This document shows, in pieces, positions 1 through 4,632 of a DNA stretch of 8,790 nucleotides; the first letter of the stretch is position 1; each line of letters starts with the position of its first letter. Below the pieces are notes generated by a model, which was given only the letters and a program-made list of their open reading frames with translations, was not told the origin of the DNA and did no database searches. The position numbers were made by a program, and so were the translations under genes. The stretch comes from Ktedonobacteraceae bacterium. GTDB lineage: Bacteria; Chloroflexota; Ktedonobacteria; Ktedonobacterales; Ktedonobacteraceae. Location of the stretch: assembly GCA_017354095.1 (NCBI GenBank), contig JAFMRP010000148.1, positions 1 through 8,790 on the forward strand, in the 5' to 3' direction.

Positions 1-240
1 GGGTGTACCAGTGAACATTACAGCGCTGGTGAGGGGATCATTTAACATGCGCAGTATAGCGTTGACTTCATCCACGCGCTGCATGATGAGCGGCTGTTCG
101 GTAGGTAGTGGTGTGAACGAACTGATGCCGAAAGCATAAGGCTGCTTCGCCAGGCGTGTAGAAAGGTCTTGAGATGCTGATTGGGTGGGTCGATGCGATC
201 CGGCGACTACGCCGCTTCCCTGCTGATTTTCCCAGGGCAT
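1..240 (-). CDS. Probable P-loop NTPase (STAND/AAA-like), N-terminal fragment
   Basis: The reading frame starts at ATG (complement of 238-240) and stays open for 80 codons to the window edge. The start is well supported: AGGAGGGG lies on the minus strand at 248-255, seven bases before the ATG. Residues 1-42 are polar and low in complexity (rich in Q, S, G), probably disordered. Residues 50-80 resemble the entry to an NB-ARC/STAND or AAA ATPase: an amphipathic helix (QRVDEVNAILRMLND, 54-68), then a hydrophobic strand ending in VMFTGTP. In such proteins the strand runs straight into GxxxxGK(S/T), and the visible G-T-P would be the first three residues of that Walker A loop. The rest of the gene is outside the window, so the ATPase call is an inference from this short stretch. 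The gene is divergent from fmt and seems functionally unrelated to it. Confidence 0.6.
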   Translation of the reverse strand, partial: MPWENQQGSGVVAGSHRPTQSASQDLSTRLAKQPYAFGISSFTPLPTEQPLIMQRVDEVNAILRMLNDPLTSAVMFTGTP

Positions 241-322
241 GAGTTTTCCCCTCCTGGATATATACGTGCGAATATAGCATACATGTTTCTGTGGGATGGA
301 TGGGGTTATATAGCCTGAAAGT

Positions 323-353
323 CCCCCGGCTCCCCGTATCCTCCCGACCACCC
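323..353 (-). other. Potential G-quadruplex motif, minus strand
   Basis: Read on the minus strand, four runs of at least three G (3, 3, 4 and 5) are separated by loops of 5, 7 and 4 bases, which fits the G3+N1-7 pattern for intramolecular quadruplexes. It lies about 80 bp upstream of the left-edge gene on that gene's coding strand. Two of the three loops are long, so folding is less certain than for the motif at 4337-4358. The block overlaps the start of a series of CGACCACCC-like words (345, 360 and, diverged, 380), so the composition may simply reflect degenerate repeats. Confidence 0.35.
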
Positions 354-377
354 ACGATCCGACCACCCGCGTCCCCT

Positions 378-406
378 CCGGTCACCCGCAAGGGGTGGCC
401 TTACAT
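378..406 (+). repeat. Hairpin repeat, copy 1
   Basis: Twenty-nine bases match 1564-1592 with one mismatch (T at 382, C in the other copy), in direct orientation. The core folds as an 8-bp stem around a GCAAG loop. In this copy the mismatch turns one G-C pair into G-U, so the stem is kept. After the stem comes TTACAT rather than a T-run, so it does not look like an intrinsic terminator. A half-copy lies at 4268-4280. All three are intergenic, which fits a dispersed REP/MITE-like palindromic element. The family is not one I can name. Confidence 0.7.
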
Positions 407-450
407 ATCCGGTGGGCATGGGAGAGGCAGGTGGCGGAAGGCATGAAATG

Positions 451-459
451 TGTTACTAT
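451..459 (+). promoter_or_regulatory. Candidate extended -10 promoter of fmt
   Basis: TG-T-TACTAT forms an extended -10 element (TGN plus a hexamer matching TATAAT at five of six positions). No good -35 is seen about 17 bp upstream, which is tolerable for extended -10 promoters. The predicted start near 466 would leave an mRNA leader of roughly 80 nt before fmt. It is the best candidate in this intergenic region, but the evidence is only motif-level. Confidence 0.4.
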
Positions 460-544
460 TATGGGGCAGATTTCAGGCGTGCGAAGGATGTGAGCGGCTG
501 CTTTGCGCGCACTGTGTTCGGGAGAGAGGGGGTATACCACTAAT

Positions 545-1528
545 ATGCTACGCATTATCTATATGGGGACGCCTCAATTCGCGGTAGCGGCGCTGGAGTC
601 GCTGATTGAGGGCAGGGAGCCGGGCGCGGTTCTGCCGGGTGGCTATGAGATCGCGACGGTGGTGACACGGCCTGATAAACCGGCCGGACGGGGGCGAGGC
701 ATTGTATATTCACCGGTCAAACAGACGGCACTGGCGCATAATATTCCGGTCTGGCAGCCAGGTTCGTTCAAAAAGGCCGCGAATGCCGAGGCCCTGGCAG
801 CGTATCAGGCCGATCTTTATATCGTTGCGGCGTTCGGGCAGATTCTGCCACAGGCGGTGCTGGATCAACCACGCCATGGGACTTTGAATATTCACGCCTC
901 GCTGCTGCCCTGCTATCGTGGTCCCGACCCGATAGCTGAAGCGATTCTACAGGGTGACGCGGAGAGCGGCGTTAGTATTATGCTGCTGGATGCCGGTGTT
1001 GATACCGGGCCGGTGCTGCTCAAACGCACGTTATCGCTGACCAGTGACGAGACCACGGGCAGCCTGACACAGAGGCTGGCCGATCTGGGCGCACGGGCGC
1101 TCGTGGAGACTTTGCCTCTGTGGATCGCGGGGAAGATCGTCCCGGAGCCGCAGGATGAGAGCCGGGCATCGCACACGCGTATGTTGCGCAAGGAGGATGG
1201 CGAGATCCGCTGGGAGCAGCCCGCGAGCGTTCTGGCGCGCAAGGTTCGCGCCTATACGCCCTGGCCTGGGGCGTATAGCTACTGGCGGGGGAAATTGCTC
1301 AAGATTGTTGCTGCCCAGCCCCTGGCCGTCGAGCCTGACGCGCAGGTCGTGCCGGGGACGGTCTTCCTGCATAATGAGGCGGGGCAGCGTATGCTGGCGA
1401 TTGTAACCGGATCGGGATTGCTGCGGGCTCAGCGGCTGCAGCTAGAGGGCAAGCGTGCGATGAGCGCCGAGGAGTTTCTGCGCGGTTATGGGCAGATGGT
1501 AGGCGAGGTATTGGGGGGAAATGGGTGA
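545..1528 (+). CDS. fmt: Methionyl-tRNA formyltransferase
   Basis: Fmt transfers a formyl group from 10-formyltetrahydrofolate to the amino group of initiator Met-tRNA in the cytoplasm, preparing it for translation initiation. The 327-aa product is close to the usual 310-320. The start at 545 (MLRIIYMGTPQFAV) is chosen because it begins directly at the conserved first beta strand. An ATG at 503 in frame would add 14 unrelated residues. A purine-rich stretch (GAGAGGGGG, 524-532) lies 12 bases upstream, slightly far. The N-terminal Rossmann-like domain (about 1-200) has the tRNA-binding loop RPDKPAGRGRG (42-52) and the SLLP motif. The catalytic trio corresponds to N115, H117 and D153 (N106, H108 and D144 in E. 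coli). The C-terminal OB-like domain runs to the conserved AMSAEEFLRG near the end. Oddity: the active-site-adjacent stretch usually written RGAAPI or RGASPI reads RGPDPI (125-130). def is not adjacent here. The gene converges with uppP. Confidence 0.96.
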   Translation: MLRIIYMGTPQFAVAALESLIEGREPGAVLPGGYEIATVVTRPDKPAGRGRGIVYSPVKQTALAHNIPVWQPGSFKKAANAEALAAYQADLYIVAAFGQILPQAVLDQPRHGTLNIHASLLPCYRGPDPIAEAILQGDAESGVSIMLLDAGVDTGPVLLKRTLSLTSDETTGSLTQRLADLGARALVETLPLWIAGKIVPEPQDESRASHTRMLRKEDGEIRWEQPASVLARKVRAYTPWPGAYSYWRGKLLKIVAAQPLAVEPDAQVVPGTVFLHNEAGQRMLAIVTGSGLLRAQRLQLEGKRAMSAEEFLRGYGQMVGEVLGGNG

Positions 1529-1563
1529 GGGGAACACGGCGCACGGGATCGGTCGGGCGCGAG

Positions 1564-1592
1564 CCGGCCACCCGCAAGGGGTGGCCTTACAT
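1564..1592 (+). repeat. Hairpin repeat, copy 2
   Basis: Second, perfectly paired copy of the 378-406 element: GGCCACCC (1566-1573), loop GCAAG, GGGTGGCC (1579-1586). It sits in the 127-bp gap between the convergent ends of fmt and uppP. A small extra stem, GTCC/GGAC, follows at 1593-1605. There is no T-run on either strand after the stem, so it is not a canonical terminator. Its position would still let it act as a transcription or RNA-decay barrier for both genes. Confidence 0.75.
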
Positions 1593-1655
1593 GTCCTGAG
1601 GGGACGAGAAAGATGGATGTACCGCTATCATGTGCCCATGTTTATGTGGTCCTCT

Positions 1656-2537
1656 TTAGCGGCCCAGGGCCAGGAGGGCGACGAGCGAGACGAGCCCGGC
1701 GCCCCAGCAGTAGTAGGCGAAGGGATCGAGGCGTCCTGTTTCAAAATACTTCATCAGGAACCTGGTGCTCAGGAATGCTGCCACGCCTGAGAGCACCACA
1801 CCCAGTATCACTAGTAAGAGGGTGGAGCCGGGCAGGTGAAAGAGTTTGGGAATTTTGAGTGCCGAAGCGGCCAGAATGATCGGTGTGCCGAGCAGGAAGG
1901 AGAAGCGCGCGGCATCTTCGTGGGTCATGCGCACGCCCAGACCGGCAACGATCGTCATTCCCGAGCGAGAGAAGCCAGGAATGAGCGCCAGCGATTGCGC
2001 CAGGCCAACCAGCATGGCTTCTTTCCAGGAGAGCGAGGTGAGAGGACGGAAATGCGCCTCGCGTTCCTTCGCCGTCAGAGTTTTCCACTGAGCTTCTTTG
2101 CGACGGCGCAGGGCCTCACCCACAAAGAGCGCCGAGCCATTGACGACCAGGACGGCGGCAACCAGCGCGGGCGCTGAGAAAAGCTTCTCCAGGGGATTTT
2201 GCAGGGCCAGACCCAGCAGGCCAGCCGGGATGGTGCCCAGGACCACCAGCCAGCTTACCCATTCCTGCGAGCCTTTGCGCAACTGGCGTGTCTGTGCGAT
2301 GGTGACAAAGGTTTTGCCAAACTGGAACCAGTCGCGCCAGAAATAGGCGATCAGCGCGATGGCCGTTCCGAAGTGGAAAGCCACGATCAGGGGGAGGAAG
2401 CTGGTACTGGCTTCCAGGTCACCCCAACCGGCCAGCGCCGGGATAATGACTGTATGTCCCAGGCTGCTGATAGGGAATAATTCTGTAACACCCTGTAAAA
2501 GGGCCAGAACCAGCGTTTGTACAAGACTTAAATCCAT
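1656..2537 (-). CDS. uppP: Undecaprenyl-diphosphatase (BacA/UppP family)
   Basis: This integral membrane enzyme dephosphorylates undecaprenyl diphosphate to the monophosphate lipid carrier used for peptidoglycan and other wall polymers; overproduction in other bacteria gives bacitracin resistance. The 293-aa protein is mostly hydrophobic and slightly longer than the usual 265-280, partly because of a basic cytosolic-looking loop around 143-172. Both signature motifs are present. The first is (E/Q)xxxE followed by PISSLGH (Q15, E19, S24, S25, H28). The second is PGFSRSG (187-193), with R191 matching the essential arginine of E. coli UppP. The ATG at 2537 is followed by the expected amphipathic first helix (MDLSLVQTLVLALLQGVTE). 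Upstream there is only a modest GGTGG ribosome binding site. The gene begins 21 bp after the mltG stop, so it is probably the third gene of ruvX-mltG-uppP, and it converges on fmt. Confidence 0.95.
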   Translation of the reverse strand: MDLSLVQTLVLALLQGVTELFPISSLGHTVIIPALAGWGDLEASTSFLPLIVAFHFGTAIALIAYFWRDWFQFGKTFVTIAQTRQLRKGSQEWVSWLVVLGTIPAGLLGLALQNPLEKLFSAPALVAAVLVVNGSALFVGEALRRRKEAQWKTLTAKEREAHFRPLTSLSWKEAMLVGLAQSLALIPGFSRSGMTIVAGLGVRMTHEDAARFSFLLGTPIILAASALKIPKLFHLPGSTLLLVILGVVLSGVAAFLSTRFLMKYFETGRLDPFAYYCWGAGLVSLVALLALGR

Positions 2538-2558
2538 GACACACTTACCACCATTTCT

Positions 2559-3659
2559 TTATTGTTGCGGGTACTGAGCCAGCAGTTTTTCAAAGTCGGC
2601 TTTTGTTTTAGCATAGACGTTGTGTCCATCCTTTTTCGCCAGGAAAAAGTAGTTGTCGGAGTGCGGCGGGCTGGCAGCAGCCTGCAGGCTCGCCAGACCG
2701 GGGCTACAGATGGGTGTAGGAGGCCAGCCCTGATGGGTGTAGGTATTCCAGGGGCTGTCGGGCGCGACATTGCCGCCACTGTCTTGCAGCTGCCCCCAGT
2801 AGGTCTTTGGCGGGTTCTGGCTATCGCGAGCGTACTGTACGGTTGGGTCGGCCTGCAGCAGGCTAACGGTCTCATCATTGGGTCTAAAAATGCGGTTCCA
2901 GTACACGCTGGCCACGCCGGGGCGATCATCGGGGAAGCGTGCTTCACGCTCTATCACGGAGGCCAGGATAAAGACCTGGTACAGGGTAAGTTTGTGATCC
3001 TTGCCCAGTTTTTCGAGATTATTTTTCTGGATCGCATCTGTGGTAGCCTTGAGCATGATATTCATCACGTCTTGCGCGGTGGCATCGATGGGTATATCGT
3101 AAGTAGCGGGGAAGAGCAGGCCTTCCATCGAGCGGTTGGCGGGTACGGTTTTGAGAATTGGATACTTGCCAGCATCGGGGAACTTATTGATATGTTTCGT
3201 ATAATTCAGGAAGTCGGCTTCTTTAAAATTCACCAGTTTGGGTTCAGCGGCGCTGAACGCCTGGGCGATCTGTTCGAGGCGGACGCCTTCCTTGACCAGA
3301 ATGCGTGTAGCATCTGGCTGGGCTTCAAGAAGCTGGTCGATAATCTGGCTGATCGTCATACTGGGGCTAAGCTTGTCGTAGACGCCGGCCTGAAGATGGG
3401 TATCCAGGCCTCGGACGCGTGCCCAGAGGCGGAAGGCCAGGGGATTGCGGATGAGTCCAGACTGTTTGAGTTTGTCGGCGATGGTAGTGGCGTTGTCGCC
3501 TTTCGCAACTTCAAAGGAGACCCGCCTGGTATCGGAAGAATTCGCGGGCTGAAAGACCTCAGTGGTTGTGTTCCAGGTGTAGTAGACAGAGCCAAAGATG
3601 GCCAGCCCCAGCAACATTACCAGGATGATGGACAGTCGTGATCGTGGTTTCCTTTTCAT
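2559..3659 (-). CDS. mltG: Endolytic murein transglycosylase MltG (YceG-like)
   Basis: MltG cleaves nascent peptidoglycan glycan strands at the membrane and is thought to end their elongation. The 366-aa product has a short basic N-terminus (MKRKPRSR), one membrane anchor (about 9-28) and then an extracellular part. Residues 47-115 form the LysM-like YceG region (VAKGDNATTIADKL and the AGVYDKLSPSMT loop). The catalytic domain has ILASVIEREA (231-240), where E237 aligns with the catalytic Glu of E. coli MltG. It also carries the family motifs LQADPTVQYA (268-277), SPWNTY (302-307) and GWPPTPICSPG (311-321). The start at 3659 overlaps the ruvX stop in an ATGA arrangement, and AAAGGA lies just upstream inside ruvX, which suggests translational coupling. 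A ruvX-mltG neighbourhood is also known in Bacillus (yrrK, yrrL). A 359-codon open frame on the opposite strand is a shadow. Confidence 0.95.
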   Translation of the reverse strand: MKRKPRSRLSIILVMLLGLAIFGSVYYTWNTTTEVFQPANSSDTRRVSFEVAKGDNATTIADKLKQSGLIRNPLAFRLWARVRGLDTHLQAGVYDKLSPSMTISQIIDQLLEAQPDATRILVKEGVRLEQIAQAFSAAEPKLVNFKEADFLNYTKHINKFPDAGKYPILKTVPANRSMEGLLFPATYDIPIDATAQDVMNIMLKATTDAIQKNNLEKLGKDHKLTLYQVFILASVIEREARFPDDRPGVASVYWNRIFRPNDETVSLLQADPTVQYARDSQNPPKTYWGQLQDSGGNVAPDSPWNTYTHQGWPPTPICSPGLASLQAAASPPHSDNYFFLAKKDGHNVYAKTKADFEKLLAQYPQQ

Positions 3660-4147
3660 ACGTTGTTATCCTTTGCTTTGCTTCCCAGATGATCCAGGTA
3701 GTCCTGGAGTATCACAGCGGCTGCGAGGGCATCGATTTCGTGGCCTCGTCTACGTCGTTTGCTCTGGGAGCGCTGTCGCCCGGTACGTCTCTGGTATCTT
3801 CCACCATCACCCGATCCTTTTTGCATACGCAGACGTTGTGCTTCAACAGTTGACAGGCGCTCATCCCAGAATATAAGAGGGATGGAAATATGTTGCCGTA
3901 AACGCTCGGCAAATGATTGTACGCGTTCCCCTTGAGCATGGATCGCGCCATCCAGGCTAATAGGCAGGCCTACCACCAGCTGCTCCACCTCTGTCTCGTC
4001 GACCAGCTGCTGGATAGCCAGCCAGGTTTGCTGTTCGTCGCGTGAGACGCGCAGTGTGGTGTAGGGTGAAGCGAGAAATGCGCTGGCATCGCTTACTGCG
4101 ACGCCGATTCTGACTTCGCCAATGTCCAGAGCCATCAGTCGCGCCAT
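3656..4147 (-). CDS. ruvX: Putative pre-16S rRNA nuclease / Holliday junction resolvase-fold protein (YqgF)
   Basis: YqgF-family proteins have an RNase H-like fold; E. coli YqgF is implicated in trimming the 5' end of 16S rRNA, and the family was first proposed as Holliday junction resolvases. The 163-aa product shows the three expected acidic sites: D8 in ALDIGEVRIGVAVSD, E96 in FWDERLST and D139 in GHEIDALAAAVILQDYLD. The strand-loop VVGLPISLDG (58-67) is also typical. The ATG at 4147 directly precedes the first strand and has AAGAGGAC upstream. The protein is longer than many relatives (about 138-150 aa) because of a basic stretch at 112-136 that contains KRRRR; the usual family version is a short RKKRK-like segment. 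It is the first gene of the ruvX-mltG-uppP unit and is divergent from the large ATPase gene. Confidence 0.93.
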   Translation of the reverse strand: MARLMALDIGEVRIGVAVSDASAFLASPYTTLRVSRDEQQTWLAIQQLVDETEVEQLVVGLPISLDGAIHAQGERVQSFAERLRQHISIPLIFWDERLSTVEAQRLRMQKGSGDGGRYQRRTGRQRSQSKRRRRGHEIDALAAAVILQDYLDHLGSKAKDNNV

Positions 4148-4209
4148 GCGTTTGTCCTCTTAATTGTATTCTAACAACCATGACCTTATCTACTAATGAT
4201 GTCGGCAGA

Positions 4210-4238
4210 ATTCTAACCAAGTCACGCCATTTTGTCCA
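4210..4238 (-). promoter_or_regulatory. Promoter of the ruvX-mltG-uppP operon
   Basis: On the minus strand TGGACA (complement of 4233-4238) is followed by a 17-bp spacer and TAGAAT (complement of 4210-4215). Each hexamer differs from the sigma-70/SigA consensus at one position and the spacing is optimal. Transcription would start near 4203, giving a leader of about 55 nt before ruvX. A second TAGAAT occurs nearer the gene but lacks a good -35. Confidence 0.7.
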
Positions 4239-4267
4239 GCGCTTACCTATATACTGGTACATATACT

Positions 4268-4280
4268 CCGGCCACCCGCA
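4268..4280 (+). repeat. Half-copy of the hairpin repeat
   Basis: CCGGCCACCCGCA is identical to the left half of the copy at 1564-1592; the right half is absent and the sequence continues as TGAAGTTTC. It may be a decayed or truncated copy. Thirteen bases could also match by chance in GC-rich DNA, but the intergenic location agrees with the two full copies. Confidence 0.4.
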
Positions 4281-4336
4281 TGAAGTTTCAGAAGATAGTG
4301 GGGGAATATGGGCGTTAAGGAAGGGCCCTACATTTT

Positions 4337-4358
4337 GGGGGAAGGGAGGGATCGGGGG
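4337..4358 (+). other. Potential G-quadruplex motif upstream of the ATPase promoter
   Basis: Four G-runs of 5, 3, 3 and 5 with loops AA, A and ATC make a textbook short-loop quadruplex pattern on the plus (non-template) strand. It ends 8 bp before the -35 hexamer at 4367. More G-runs precede it (4299-4303, 4310-4312, 4323-4325). Short loops of 1-3 bases favour stable folding. Whether it forms in the cell or affects the promoter cannot be judged from sequence. Confidence 0.6.
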
Positions 4359-4366
4359 TGGTCTTC

Positions 4367-4395
4367 TTGACTTGCAAATCGGTTTGTACTATGCT
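4367..4395 (+). promoter_or_regulatory. Strong sigma-70-type promoter for the ATPase gene
   Basis: TTGACT (4367-4372), a 17-bp spacer and TATGCT (4390-4395) form a near-consensus vegetative promoter: five of six -35 positions, four of six -10 positions, ideal spacing. The predicted start is around 4401-4402, leaving a leader of about 220 nt before the ATG at 4625. The word CTTGAC occurs at 4366-4371 and again at 4394-4399, that is, overlapping both the -35 and the start region. Confidence 0.7.
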
Positions 4396-4400
4396 TGACG

Positions 4401-4432
4401 AAACGATAGAAATCGTTTTGCATCTGGATGCA
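4401..4432 (+). promoter_or_regulatory. Two adjacent dyads at the predicted transcription start (operator-like)
   Basis: AAACGAT (4401-4407), AGAA, ATCGTTT (4412-4418) is a perfect 7-bp inverted repeat. It is followed immediately by TGCATC-TG-GATGCA (4419-4432), a perfect 6-bp dyad. The first begins at the predicted +1. The position just downstream of the -10 suits a repressor binding site; the first could equally form a small hairpin at the 5' end of the mRNA. The cognate regulator is unknown. Confidence 0.45.
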
Positions 4433-4590
4433 GACATGATGAATGTGTAAAGACGCTGCACAATGGCTATCTTGAAAGGGACTTCAGTGGCACATGATGT
4501 ATTGGACCGGCACGCCTTCTGTCCGATGAGTTGATATAGCATCGCAAGGGCGGTCATATTAAATCGAACAAGACGCGAATATTTTCTTAA

Positions 4591-4632
4591 TCTCCTCTTA
4601 CTTAAAGGAGGTATATGTATTCTGATGGATAG
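4591..4632 (+). promoter_or_regulatory. Ribosome binding region with possible masking hairpin and overlapping mini-ORF
   Basis: AAAGGAGG (4604-4611) is a near-perfect Shine-Dalgarno sequence, but it is 13 bases before the ATG at 4625 and only 3 bases before another ATG at 4615. The 4615 ATG opens a five-codon frame (M-Y-S-D-G) ending at TAG 4630-4632, overlapping the large gene's start in another phase. CTCCT at 4592-4596 can pair with AGGAG at 4606-4610 across a 9-nt loop and would cover the Shine-Dalgarno bases. No in-frame ATG, GTG or TTG lies closer to it (only a CTG at 4622), so the start at 4625 is kept with some caution. Confidence 0.45.

Larger units (their letters stand above)
241..544. 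other. Divergent intergenic region between the left-edge gene and fmt
   Basis: This 304-bp region has no convincing gene. From left to right it holds the ribosome binding site of the left-edge gene (248-255), an A/T-rich stretch around 258-316 with several -10-like hexamers for the minus strand but no matching -35, a strongly C-rich block (323-388), one copy of the hairpin repeat (378-406), and an extended -10 motif for fmt near 451-459. A 107-codon minus-strand frame crosses the region in a different phase from the edge gene; it has no ribosome binding site and no recognisable protein, so I do not annotate it. Confidence 0.6.
4148..4624. other. Divergent regulatory intergenic region between ruvX and the coupling-type ATPase gene
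   Basis: There are 477 bp without a supported gene. From left to right the region holds the ruvX ribosome binding site and promoter (minus, 4210-4238), a half-copy of the hairpin repeat (4268-4280), a G-rich tract (4298-4361) with a clear quadruplex motif, a strong plus-strand promoter (4367-4395), two adjacent dyads (4401-4432), a leader of about 190 nt with nothing recognisable, and a ribosome binding site region at 4591-4632. Short frames in the leader (for example 4437-4450 and 4463-4534, the latter 23 codons) lack ribosome binding sites. Longer frames at 4180-4398 (plus) and 4315-4557 (minus) also lack them and resemble no known protein. Confidence 0.65.

Noticed and set aside
1564..1592. 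Hairpin after fmt read as a rho-independent terminator
   Set aside because: The stem is strong, but TTACAT rather than a T-run follows on the plus strand and GGCTCG on the minus strand. A near-identical copy lies upstream of fmt, so a dispersed repeat explains it better.
1521..1790. Plus-strand frame overlapping the fmt stop and the uppP 3' end
   Set aside because: It has no ribosome binding site of its own, crosses the hairpin repeat and runs antisense through uppP.
2562..3641. Long plus-strand open frame (359 codons) opposite mltG
   Set aside because: It is the antisense shadow of mltG, whose motifs, start and operon context are clear. The plus-strand product resembles nothing known.
4463..4534. 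Small leader ORF of 23 codons in the ATPase leader
   Set aside because: No Shine-Dalgarno sequence precedes the ATG and the peptide has no attenuator-like codon run.
4180..4557. Two 70-80 codon frames in the intergenic region (plus 4180-4398, minus 4315-4557)
   Set aside because: Neither has a ribosome binding site, both run across predicted promoters, and their products look random.
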